A stretch of DNA of 15,827 nucleotides, from assembly GCA_964545665.1 (NCBI GenBank), contig CAZJGF010000027.1:1-15827 (forward strand), in the 5' to 3' direction. The position numbers were made by a program, and so were the translations under genes. Shown here piece by piece: positions 7,514-14,195 of the stretch. A model generated the notes under the pieces. That model was not told the DNA's origin. It did no database searches and was given only the letters and a program-made list of their open reading frames with translations. Origin of the DNA: CAZJGF01 sp964545665. Its GTDB lineage: Bacteria; Chloroflexota; Dehalococcoidia; GIF9; AB-539-J10. The first letter of the stretch is position 1; each line of letters starts with the position of its first letter.

Positions 7514-7747
7514 TCATACCTCCTTTACCAAGATTCTCAGCGCCATGCCATGACCCAACGCCAGTCTTGACCCTCTAAGGTCTATGATTACTGGACCGGG
7601 CATCTGACTACTTATAACCCTGAAGATGAGTCCAGGTGTAAGCCCCATATCGGCAAGCTTTCTTTGAAGCCCCCAGCCACACCTGACGTCAGCCAATTGA
7701 ACTGTTCTACCAGGGCTAACCATAGTTAATGGCATAAGCTGATTCAT
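7514..7747 (-). CDS. feoA: FeoA family protein (second copy)
   Basis: A 77-residue SH3-like protein of the FeoA family, a small cytoplasmic partner needed for FeoB function. The family core is LQRKLADMGLTPGLIFRV followed by GPVIIDLRGSRLALGHGMA, covering almost the whole protein. The ATG at 7747 is served by GAGGTG eight bases upstream, located in the end of the preceding feoA, with only two bases between the genes. Its own last codons hold the Shine-Dalgarno sequence of the FeoB GTPase gene. Tandem feoA copies are common in anaerobes; the two differ clearly and are not a recent duplication. Confidence 0.9.
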   Translation of the reverse strand: MNQLMPLTMVSPGRTVQLADVRCGWGLQRKLADMGLTPGLIFRVISSQMPGPVIIDLRGSRLALGHGMALRILVKEV

Positions 7748-7749
7748 AC

Positions 7750-7983
7750 CTACTTCACCTCAACTTGAATATTACTCGCCTCTTCCTTGCGCAATGACAA
7801 ATGATACCCTTTTATCTTTATCTCAATAGGGTCTCCCAGAGGAGCCACTCTTTCCACCTCCACTTCGCTTCCCGAGACCAGTCCCATATCCAGAAGCCGC
7901 CGGTGAATTCCCCCTCCCCCAGCAACCTTAGCAATCTTGCCTTTCTCACCAGGCTTCAACTCATGTAACCACTTGCTTGCCAA
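7750..7983 (-). CDS. feoA: FeoA family protein (first copy)
   Basis: A 77-residue FeoA-type SH3-like protein with ELKPGEKGKIAKV at the start, then GGIHRRLLDMGLVSGSEVEVE and GDPIEIKIKGYHLSLRKEEA. The start is TTG (7983-7981), supported by the perfect Shine-Dalgarno sequence AAGGAGGT five bases upstream; no ATG fits. It is the first gene after the candidate promoter and palindrome at 8053-8081, downstream of dtxR, and is tightly packed with the second feoA. It is predicted to act at the cytoplasmic face of FeoB. Confidence 0.9.
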   Translation of the reverse strand: MASKWLHELKPGEKGKIAKVAGGGGIHRRLLDMGLVSGSEVEVERVAPLGDPIEIKIKGYHLSLRKEEASNIQVEVK

Positions 7984-8052
7984 TTCTTACCTCCTTAAAT
8001 TATTCTGTACATTCACTCTCTGTCGCCAGTGTACTTTTCTCTACCGAAATTT

Positions 8053-8081
8053 CTTAGACCTGTCTAACTTTTCCAGGCCAA
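8053..8081 (-). promoter_or_regulatory. candidate promoter of the feoAAB operon
   Basis: Minus-strand TTGGCC (8081-8076) and TCTAAG (8058-8053) are 17 bases apart, each a four-of-six match. The -10 lies inside the TTAG-N6-CTAA palindrome, so a bound metal-loaded repressor would occlude it. The promoter is weak on paper; readthrough from dtxR is the alternative. Confidence 0.35.
8054..8067. promoter_or_regulatory. candidate iron-responsive operator of the feo operon
   Basis: TTAGAC-CT-GTCTAA is a perfect 14-bp palindrome in the 104-bp gap between dtxR and the first feoA. It has the form TTAG-N6-CTAA shared with the palindrome in front of dtxR, and resembles the DtxR/IdeR-type operator core TTAGG...CCTAA. 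Binding is inferred. Confidence 0.55.
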
Positions 8082-8087
8082 AAATTT

Positions 8088-8594
8088 TTATTCACTTTGT
8101 TCCCTTTTTTTCAAACCTCTTTCCAGACATTCTCCGGGAAGCTCCCCATATTCCAGATAATACTTATACCTTTGGCGAAAATTGGCTTCCCCGAGCGGAC
8201 ATACCTCTATAAATTGCAGAAACTTTGTCAACCTTTCCATACTCAGTGAGCTAATGACGTGCTCGATCTTGCAAGCATCCTCTTCTGCTATTTCCGGGTC
8301 AACACCCAATGCCTCAGCGAAAAACCGAGTCAATGCCTTATGACGACGAATCACCTCTTTAGCTACCTTATCACCCTGGGGAGTTAGCCTTACATAGCCA
8401 TATCTCTCATGCACCACAAAACCATTCTCCGAGAGCTTATTCAAGGCAGAGGTAACACTTGGCATCTTGACGTTTAGTCTTCGGCCAATCTGACTTACTC
8501 TCACTACCTTTTCCTCCCCACGAAGTATAGCTATCGCCTCAAGATAGTCTTCCATGTTGGGACTTTGCTTTTTTTGCAGCTCTTGCTTCACCAT
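8088..8594 (-). CDS. DtxR/MntR-family metal-dependent transcriptional regulator
   Basis: A 168-residue regulator with an N-terminal winged helix (about residues 31-74, VSQIGRRLNVKMPSVTSALNKL and the wing ERYGYVRLTPQG) and a metal-binding/dimerisation domain. By alignment from memory with DtxR and MntR the likely ligands are D16 and E19 (MEDYLEAI), H85 (RRH), and C108, E111 and H112 (ACKIEH). Cys108 matches the iron-sensing DtxR position (C102), whereas Asp16 matches MntR (D8). There is no C-terminal SH3 domain, as in the shorter members. It sits in front of the feo genes, with palindromes of one type ahead of both, so it most likely represses feo and itself when iron-loaded. The ATG (8594-8592) has a moderate AAAAGGG site nine bases upstream. 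Confidence 0.92.
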   Translation of the reverse strand: MVKQELQKKQSPNMEDYLEAIAILRGEEKVVRVSQIGRRLNVKMPSVTSALNKLSENGFVVHERYGYVRLTPQGDKVAKEVIRRHKALTRFFAEALGVDPEIAEEDACKIEHVISSLSMERLTKFLQFIEVCPLGEANFRQRYKYYLEYGELPGECLERGLKKREQSE

Positions 8595-8607
8595 CAGTCA
8601 ATACCCT

Positions 8608-8629
8608 TTTGTTAGTTATAACTAACAAA
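8608..8629. promoter_or_regulatory. operator palindrome of the dtxR-family gene
   Basis: A 22-bp perfect palindrome without spacer, core GTTAGTTATAACTAAC (8611-8626), flanked by TTT and AAA. It lies 14 bp before the ATG and covers the predicted start point of the gene, which fits autorepression. It shares TTAG-N6-CTAA with the feo palindrome. Confidence 0.7.
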
Positions 8630-8657
8630 GTGTAACTCGCCTAACTTTCTTTGTCAA
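8629..8657 (-). promoter_or_regulatory. promoter of the dtxR-family gene
   Basis: Minus-strand TTGACA (8657-8652), a perfect -35, and TACACT (8634-8629), a four-of-six -10, with 17 bases between. Transcription would begin near 8622, within the palindrome. Confidence 0.6.
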
Positions 8658-8689
8658 GTCCATGCACTATCCACATGATTAGTAATATC

Positions 8690-9014
8690 CCACCTTCCCA
8701 CTTTGATTTTGTTGACAGTGCTCAAGAAGTTCCCGGGGGTAAGCTATCCCAGTACTTGGTGGAGGCGGATAGCATTGCCTCTTTGAAGCGCGCTATTCAT
8801 CATCCAAAGGGACATTTGAGATATCCCAATGGTATTATGAATCTATCATATCAGTAACAATGGGTATGCTTTGCCAGGAGAAGAAGTCTATGAGGCTCTG
8901 TCAAGAGGCGTTCTTGACATGGCTAAACACATGCCCATACCCGTAACGAAAGATTTAGGCATTCACGAAGTCACAGAGTATTGTTCTACGGCCAATGCCT
9001 CATCAGCCATATAG
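8690..9014 (+). pseudogene. remnant of a TRAP-transporter solute-binding protein (DctP-like)
   Basis: Two plus-strand frames join into one recognisable stretch. The first, to about 8855, reads EVPGGKLSQYLVEAD and then HLRYPNGIMNLSY; after a +1 shift the second reads NGYALPGEEVYEALSRGVLD and then MPIPVTKDLGIHEVTEY, ending in TAG at 9012-9014. The pattern of a basic LKG-like segment, a PGEEVYEALSRGVLD block and KDLG-HEVTEY is that of the DctP family of periplasmic binding proteins for organic acids. The N-terminal signal and first half and the C-terminal helix are missing, and there is a frameshift near 8850. It is a decayed fragment. No dctQ or dctM membrane subunits are in the window. Confidence 0.55.
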
Positions 9015-9197
9015 GAGCGTGAATTATATGGCATGCATAGGGAAGGTGACACAGACACTATCTCACCCGAACCATAATAGCATGCCTGCAACCACTGTTC
9101 TAAGTTCCCCATACCGCCAGGAGAGCTGATATGGGAACTAGCGACACAGACTTGAAGGCCGCAAACTACTAAAGCCTTCAGCCCGATGTGCGTTTAG
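9015..9197. other. non-coding stretch, nothing recognised
   Basis: Between the TRAP remnant and the 3' end of the GlcG/HbpS-like gene I find no open frame with a ribosome binding site, no strong hairpin followed by a T run, and no recognisable repeat. It may be further decayed remnant sequence. Confidence 0.5.
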
Positions 9198-9647
9198 TTA
9201 TTTAGTTTCCTGCACAGCTTTGGCTCCAACCCGTGCCAATTCCTCATCTGCCTCGACTGTGCCTCCACTAGTGCCCACAGCACCAAGTGTGCTGCCATCG
9301 CTCCCCCTTATAAGGACGCCACCTGGTATCGGCGCAGCCCTGGAATCGCCAAACCAAGCAATGTCGCGCTTTGCCGCTCCCATAACCCCCGGTTCTCCAT
9401 ACTTCTCCCCCATAATAAACTTCTGCAGATCAATAGTATCCCTTGCCCAGTCTATTGCCGTCAAAGCCTTGTTTATAGCCATGCGAGCGGTTAGCGGAAA
9501 GGCTCCATCCATTCTGCCAAAATAGATAAGAACGCCAGCATTGTCAACCACCGCAACTGAATACGACGCTAGCTTCTTCGCGGTAGCATATTCCAACATT
9601 GCCTCAACAGCAGCTTTCGCCTCCTTCAACCCTAACTTCTCGTACAC
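9198..9647 (-). CDS. GlcG/HbpS-family protein (heme-binding-like, DUF336)
   Basis: A 149-residue single-domain protein of the GlcG/HbpS family. Its features are the N-terminal helix EAKAAVEAMLEYATAKK, the strand SVAVVDNAGVLIYFGRMDGAFPLT, the helical AINKALTAIDWARDT segment, and the glycine-rich end IPGGVLIRGSDGSTLGAVGTSGG with EADEELAR. Members include a heme-binding sensor (HbpS) and proteins of glycolate and other catabolic loci; the true ligand is often unknown. There is no signal peptide, so it is probably cytoplasmic. The start is GTG (9647-9645) with GGAGG six bases upstream. It follows the AhpD-like gene in the same direction after 214 bp containing an inverted repeat, so it may be transcribed on its own. 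Confidence 0.88.
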   Translation of the reverse strand: MYEKLGLKEAKAAVEAMLEYATAKKLASYSVAVVDNAGVLIYFGRMDGAFPLTARMAINKALTAIDWARDTIDLQKFIMGEKYGEPGVMGAAKRDIAWFGDSRAAPIPGGVLIRGSDGSTLGAVGTSGGTVEADEELARVGAKAVQETK

Positions 9648-9664
9648 CTAATACCTCCTTTCCT

Positions 9665-9688
9665 GTTGTCCAGTGACTAAGGGACAAC
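9665..9688. promoter_or_regulatory. inverted repeat upstream of the GlcG/HbpS-like gene
   Basis: GTTGTCC (9665-9671) and GGACAAC (9682-9688) are perfect 7-bp arms around 10 bases, ending 18 bp before the GTG start and just ahead of the ribosome binding site. No T run follows on either strand, so an operator or a leader hairpin is more likely than a terminator. No convincing promoter was found beside it. Confidence 0.35.
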
Positions 9689-9861
9689 CCTGTACAATAA
9701 TGTGTTGCGATTCAAGACTTGTCAGCAGATTATGTTCGTTCACAACCTTCTTTCTTTGCTTCTGCTAATAGCATTCAAGCACCTGCTACGCTGTCAGGTA
9801 TCCCAGTCCTTGGTGGTGTCAGATATTGTGGAAGCCTTCCTGCGGAGAGGCTTTGCAAAGA

Positions 9862-10215
9862 CTAATCTGCCCCGAGCTGGTCTAAGGCATCAATGACGTA
9901 CCTGAGATAAGCAACTGACGGGCCACCGCCCATTGCAGCTGCAACAAATGCTGTCTCCATAATTTCCTCCCGGCTAGCTCCAGCATCAATTGCTTTCTTC
10001 GTATGAATTGCAATGCAGAACGTGCAATGTACAGCGATGCCAATGGCAATGCAGATAAGCTCTTTTATCTTCTTGGAGAGCACACCTTCTTTCTTGGCTT
10101 CCTGACTAAACCCCCAATATGCTTCCCAGAATGCTGGATACTTTTCCCCCAATTGCCCCATAGTATCTTCAACTTGGGCAACACAATACTTCATATCAGA
10201 CACAGCACTTTCCAT
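9862..10215 (-). CDS. carboxymuconolactone decarboxylase/AhpD-like protein
   Basis: A 117-residue all-helical protein of the CMD/AhpD superfamily. The key segment is KELICIAIGIAVHCTFCIAIHTKKAIDAGAS, giving Glu52, Cys64-x-x-Cys67 and His71, the AhpD-type active-site arrangement, followed by EEIMETAFVAAAMGGGP. The CxxC suggests a thiol-dependent peroxidase or disulfide reductase activity rather than the lactone decarboxylase, which lacks these cysteines; the physiological role is unproven. It lies 131 bp downstream of the aldehyde:ferredoxin oxidoreductase gene in the same direction and may protect or assist that oxygen-sensitive system. The ATG at 10215 has AGGGG about ten bases upstream; the Met at residue 8 is a possible alternative. 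Confidence 0.88.
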   Translation of the reverse strand: MESAVSDMKYCVAQVEDTMGQLGEKYPAFWEAYWGFSQEAKKEGVLSKKIKELICIAIGIAVHCTFCIAIHTKKAIDAGASREEIMETAFVAAAMGGGPSVAYLRYVIDALDQLGAD

Positions 10216-10346
10216 TTTCTTATTACCCCTTTCTATTTTAGTCCCGATTTCCTGATTAGTCTTCTTAGGTCCTTTTCAATATTACCTCCTAGTTTATTCT
10301 GATTTGGGCGACGGCGCTCGACCCGCGGAAGCGAATACTACTTACC

Positions 10347-12287
10347 TTATGCCACCCGCTTCGCCTCATCCTCAAGGCCTAACTCAACAAGTTTTTCTTT
10401 CGTTGGGATTCCGGTTGCCTTATCCCATCCACTTTCTTCATAGTATTCACTCAACATGTCTTGTATCTCACCCTCTCTAGCAGGTGGATTTACGTTGCCG
10501 CCTACTCTCAGCGGCTCTGTCATCATCTTATATGGCGGCATGTCGTCTTTTCTAGTTGCTCCCTCTCTTGCATTGAAAAGCCGTTGAATATTCCATATGC
10601 GCCCTCCAGCTTCCAACATCTCCTGAGAACTCAATTCCATTCCTGTTGTGATTGAATACAATGTCGCCATATTGTTCACGTCAAAGTTTGCCATCATCTG
10701 AGGCCTCATGCAGAGACCAAGGCTGAATACCATCGTATCAAAGTCATCAACCCATTTTAATAACCTGGGTAAATTCCATTGAGATTCAGAAAAAATCCTA
10801 TCAATGGCTTCATCTGGCACCCCCATCGATACAGCGTATCTCTTGATCGAGTCAACTTTCCTTGGGACATAGGTGATAGACCAACTTCTACCATGATGGC
10901 CACCACGCGGGTCGAGTAATTGACCAACATTTTCCACAAACAAGTAAGGCTCTCTGTCATCAGGTGTCCTGGCTCCCCTGAGGTCCATTGTCGGTGCGAG
11001 ACCCTTTATATGCACGGCATATCTTTCGGCTCCCCTCCCTATCTCCTTGCCGGCATCTTTGATTCCCTTGGCCAGAATAGCCCCTATCCCATCCTTGTGA
11101 ACTATCTTTTCAATCAGGTTCAAAATTGTGCCAATATTCCAATCCAGTTCTGCGCCATCGGCATCTTCTCTAGATAAGACCCCTTTCTTGTAGAGATCGA
11201 TGGCAAAGGATATTACCCGTAGTGTTTCAAAGGCATCTATACCATATTTGCTGGCAAGATATGCAGGCTTTACACCTTCATCCCAGTCCTTGGCACCACA
11301 TTCAATAAATAACATAGGTGTACCCCACGGGTTCGATATTTTGAAATCTTGCACCGGGTATTTCCCCCCATCCACCCCAATTGTCCCCTTACACCCGCAG
11401 GGACATCCGAAACAAGCGTAATACCTCTTCCATATGTGCTCGGCAAATTCTCTTTGAGTGAAAACTTGAGTACAGCTCTCAGGAGCACCCTCTCCATAAT
11501 TCCTCTTGTTGTAAATGCCCCTTTGATAAAAGGGCATCATATAGGCATCAATGATCTTGCCCCCATTCCTCCATAGATCAATCAAGGGAGACTTTGCTAT
11601 CTTTTCGCGTATTTCTTCAGCTAACTTACGGAACTCCCGCCTCTTATAAACTCTTATCCCTTTTGTACCCCTAACTGCTATGGCTTTCAGGTTTTTAGAG
11701 CCTGCCACCGCTCCAAGCCCAGCCCTACTCAACATGCCATTTCTATTTTCAATTACGCAAGCAAAACTCACCAAATTCTCCCCACCAGGACCTATACAGC
11801 TTGTCCAGTACTCATCCCCTAACTTACTTCGTATTGCATCGGCTGTTTCAAATGTATCCATACCCCACATATCAGATGCACCCTTAATCTCAACATCATC
11901 ATTGTTTATCACTAGACAAACAGGATTCTTAGCCCGACCGGTTATGATTAAATGGTCGTAACCAGCATATTTCAGCATAGGTCCAATCGAATTTCCAGAA
12001 TTGGATTCTACAAAAAGGCCAGTAAGTGGTGATTTGCTTACCATCCCAGCTCTTGGAAATCCCGGCATAAAGGTGCCAGTAAAGGGACTTACACCATAGA
12101 CTAACACGTTCTCTGGTGACAATGGATCAATTCCAGGTTTTATCAAATCGTAGGCCAATTTGCTACTGATACCCTGACCACCGAGAAATTTCTTGGCCAT
12201 TTCGACATCAAGTTCCTCTTTTTTGACAGCGTTACTCGTCAAATCCACGTGCAGGATATTACCAGCATACCCGTAATAACTCATCAT
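10347..12287 (-). CDS. aldehyde:ferredoxin oxidoreductase (tungsten/molybdenum pterin enzyme)
   Basis: A 646-residue AOR-family enzyme, which oxidises an aldehyde to the carboxylate with ferredoxin as electron carrier, using a tungsten or molybdenum bis-pterin cofactor and one [4Fe-4S] cluster. The N-terminal domain has YAGNILHVDLTS and KFLGGQGISSKLAYD, then FTGTFMPGFPRAGMVSKSPLTG. The cluster cysteines are visible as CFGCPCGC (C292, C295, C299) and LGLCMRP (C526), and the pterin-contact region includes DLRGARTPDD and DPRGG. Length is standard. The start ATG overlaps the stop of the ferredoxin gene by 4 bp, and a second ATG follows at once. The physiological aldehyde cannot be deduced; the neighbouring enolase-superfamily and CMD-like genes suggest catabolism of an organic acid or aromatic compound. 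Confidence 0.95.
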   Translation of the reverse strand: MMSYYGYAGNILHVDLTSNAVKKEELDVEMAKKFLGGQGISSKLAYDLIKPGIDPLSPENVLVYGVSPFTGTFMPGFPRAGMVSKSPLTGLFVESNSGNSIGPMLKYAGYDHLIITGRAKNPVCLVINNDDVEIKGASDMWGMDTFETADAIRSKLGDEYWTSCIGPGGENLVSFACVIENRNGMLSRAGLGAVAGSKNLKAIAVRGTKGIRVYKRREFRKLAEEIREKIAKSPLIDLWRNGGKIIDAYMMPFYQRGIYNKRNYGEGAPESCTQVFTQREFAEHIWKRYYACFGCPCGCKGTIGVDGGKYPVQDFKISNPWGTPMLFIECGAKDWDEGVKPAYLASKYGIDAFETLRVISFAIDLYKKGVLSREDADGAELDWNIGTILNLIEKIVHKDGIGAILAKGIKDAGKEIGRGAERYAVHIKGLAPTMDLRGARTPDDREPYLFVENVGQLLDPRGGHHGRSWSITYVPRKVDSIKRYAVSMGVPDEAIDRIFSESQWNLPRLLKWVDDFDTMVFSLGLCMRPQMMANFDVNNMATLYSITTGMELSSQEMLEAGGRIWNIQRLFNAREGATRKDDMPPYKMMTEPLRVGGNVNPPAREGEIQDMLSEYYEESGWDKATGIPTKEKLVELGLEDEAKRVA

Positions 12288-12535
12288 CTACACTCCTCTA
12301 GTTCTAATGCTCCATAATTGCAGTATTTGACACAAGCACCACAGTTGGTGCACTCATCCGTAAAGTTGATACACCTGTCTAAGTCGCCAGACCAGTTGAT
12401 CTTTATGTACGCTTTCAACGGATTGAATACTCCAGTGAGGAGAAAGGAACAGGCTAATTGACAGGCTGAACATCCGGAGCAGTTTTCTGGGTGCGTCACA
12501 ATCCTTTTTTTTCTCTTCACTTTTCTTTTTCCCAA
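12284..12535 (-). CDS. ferredoxin-like protein with two [4Fe-4S] motifs
   Basis: An 83-residue protein with two complete cluster motifs: CSGCSACQLAC (about residues 19-29) and CTNCGACVKYC (about residues 62-72) followed by NYGALE. They are separated by a longer insert (about 32 residues) than in small bacterial ferredoxins, as in the electron-transfer subunits linked to AOR-type enzymes. The start is TTG (12535-12533), supported by AAGGAGG five bases upstream; an ATG between them is out of frame. The first dozen residues are very basic (GKRKVKRKKR). It overlaps the AOR gene by 4 bp, so it is very probably the electron acceptor or a subunit of that enzyme, passing electrons to the ferredoxin pool. 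Confidence 0.9.
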   Translation of the reverse strand: MGKRKVKRKKRIVTHPENCSGCSACQLACSFLLTGVFNPLKAYIKINWSGDLDRCINFTDECTNCGACVKYCNYGALELEECR

Positions 12536-12789
12536 TTCATCCTCCTTCTATGACCTTCTGCTGTGAAATTCCTCGCTCTCTCTGGCCTGTCATATAGCGT
12601 GAAACCTTCAACAAGCCCTCACGAGAAGCACACCAGCCCGTGCCACACAGGCTGATCTTGCAATGTTTTCCGCCACAGGTGACCTGTCAAAAAAGAAGAC
12701 GGCAACATTTCCGTCATTCCACTAGTCTGGCCTGCGGCAACCATGGGCATCAGGCAATAAATCTCAGCAAAAATCCAGCAATTATACTA
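12536..12789. other. upstream region of the ferredoxin/AOR operon
   Basis: No gene is visible here. The region must carry the promoter of the ferredoxin/AOR operon unless transcription comes from further up, but I find no clear -35/-10 pair. One palindrome at 12675-12687 is listed separately. The plus-strand frame through it has no recognisable protein and no ribosome binding site. Confidence 0.5.
12675..12687. promoter_or_regulatory. 13-bp palindrome, candidate operator
   Basis: ACAGGT-G-ACCTGT is a perfect 6-1-6 palindrome about 140 bp upstream of the ferredoxin start. With a single central base it cannot fold as a hairpin, so a protein-binding site is the likely reading. No regulator gene is adjacent. 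Confidence 0.3.
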
Positions 12790-12924
12790 TTAATCCTTAG
12801 GAATTGTATAATAATCCTTTGCCTTTCCCAGTGTTTTCGTTACAACATCAATATCATCACTGATTCTTGCTGGCACCTCAAACCATTTGGGTAGGTAACC
12901 CAACTTCAGGTTGTTGCATTCCAT
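12790..12924 (-). CDS. 44-residue hypothetical ORF upstream of the ferredoxin gene
   Basis: A minus-strand ATG (12924-12922) preceded by AGGTG with an 8-base spacer opens a 44-codon frame beginning MECNNLKLGYLPKWFEV and ending in AKDYYTIPKD before TAA. Its composition is protein-like: mixed charged and aromatic residues, no low complexity. It points the same way as the ferredoxin/AOR operon, ending about 255 bp before it. I do not recognise it. It could be a small gene or the surviving 3' end of a larger one. Its stop lies in a short AT-rich inverted repeat, ATTATAC/GTATAAT (12781-12812). Confidence 0.35.
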   Translation of the reverse strand: MECNNLKLGYLPKWFEVPARISDDIDVVTKTLGKAKDYYTIPKD

Positions 12925-13058
12925 TCACTGAACACCTAGATGCTGACAAAGCCATAGTAACTAACAGCAAAAACCGGAGCATACTGGTACAATACGGCAG
13001 CCGTGTTATGTAAAAGCAACGAGACTAATAAAATAGCCAAGGAACTGGAGGTGACGAA

Positions 13059-14195
13059 ATGAAGATAACTCGTGTCAAAGCCTACGCACTCGAACAGCCA
13101 CTTGGAAACACGTCTTTTGCCTTTTCACAAGGTTGGATAAATACCAGGCAGACAACAATCGTCATTGTCTCCACTGACCAAGGTGTCGAGGGCGTTGGAG
13201 AATCCTTTGGCCCAGCCAGAACTATAGCCAAAGCCGTTGAGAGCTACTGTGCACCCATGATTTTGGGCAAAGACCCTTTTAATAGCTCCGTCCTATGGGA
13301 CACCACCTATGGGTTTATGAGGATGAACTCTCAAAAAGGGATATTGATCGAGGCTCTAAGCGCCATTGACATCGCTCTTTGGGACATCAAAGGCAAGACC
13401 CTTGGCTTACCAGTGTATAAGCTTCTAGGGGGAGCATACCGAGACAAGGCTCACGCTTATGCTACCGGCCTCTACAGACCAAACGTTAGAAACGCTAAGG
13501 AGGCACTCGTACAAGAAGCAATGGGGTACAAGCAGGAAGGATTCTTCGCCATGAAATATAAGATCGGTACCGTATCACCAGAAGAGGATCTGGACATTCT
13601 CAAAGCTATCAGAAAAGCCATAGGAGACAATGTGAAACTTATGGTGGATGCCAACTGTGCGTATGATGCCACCGAAGCCATCAGATTAGCCAGACAGATG
13701 GAGCCATACAACATCTACTGGTTTGAAGAGCCAGTTCCCCCGGAAGATATCGAGGGCAGCATCGAGGTTAAGAACAACACCACTATCCGTATAGCCGGGG
13801 GAGAATGTGAGTGCACACGCTACGGATTCCGCGAGCTTATCACCCGGCGTGCTGTAGACATTCTCCAGCCTGATGTTTGCATAGCCGGTGGATTCACTGA
13901 GATGCAGAAGATAGTAGCTATGGCCAGTGCCTGGAATATCCAGTGTATTCCACACGTTTGGGGAACAAATGTAGCTATAGCTGCTGCGCTACATTGCTAT
14001 GCAGCAATACCTAACGTACCTGGCAAAATGAATCCCCCAGAACCTTTCTTTGAGTATGATCGCTCGCCGAATCCCCTCCGTGAGGAAGCAACGTACGAGA
14101 AGTTCACCCTCAAAGACAGCTACATAGATATCCCGCAAAAGCCTGGCCTGGGAGTAACTGTAAATATGGACTTTTTAAACGCTAAAGCATTGTGA
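13059..14195 (+). CDS. enolase-superfamily enzyme, mandelate racemase/muconate lactonizing type
   Basis: A 378-residue enzyme with the N-terminal capping domain (MKITRVKAYALEQP to about residue 125) and the TIM-barrel domain. The full catalytic set of the mandelate racemase subgroup is visible: K166-Y-K168, metal ligands D197 (VDAN), E223 (FEEP) and E249 (GGECE), and the D272/H299 dyad (LQPD; IPHVWG). This predicts proton abstraction next to a carboxylate, i.e. dehydration or racemisation of a hydroxy- or sugar acid with Mg2+; the substrate is not deducible. The ATG at 13059 has GGAGGTG five bases upstream. It is divergent from the ferredoxin/AOR cluster, with 520 bp between, and stands alone on its strand. 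Length is normal for the family. Confidence 0.93.
   Translation: MKITRVKAYALEQPLGNTSFAFSQGWINTRQTTIVIVSTDQGVEGVGESFGPARTIAKAVESYCAPMILGKDPFNSSVLWDTTYGFMRMNSQKGILIEALSAIDIALWDIKGKTLGLPVYKLLGGAYRDKAHAYATGLYRPNVRNAKEALVQEAMGYKQEGFFAMKYKIGTVSPEEDLDILKAIRKAIGDNVKLMVDANCAYDATEAIRLARQMEPYNIYWFEEPVPPEDIEGSIEVKNNTTIRIAGGECECTRYGFRELITRRAVDILQPDVCIAGGFTEMQKIVAMASAWNIQCIPHVWGTNVAIAAALHCYAAIPNVPGKMNPPEPFFEYDRSPNPLREEATYEKFTLKDSYIDIPQKPGLGVTVNMDFLNAKAL

Noticed and set aside
9702..9896. Plus-strand 64-codon frame, with a segment resembling part of the TRAP remnant (TATCCCAGT.CTTGGTGG in both)
   Set aside because: The similarity covers under 20 bases, the encoded protein is not recognisable, and its end overlaps the AhpD-like gene.
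10268..10285. AGGAGGT on the minus strand between AOR and the AhpD-like gene
   Set aside because: It looks like a ribosome binding site but the TTG behind it opens only four codons; no gene can be supported there.
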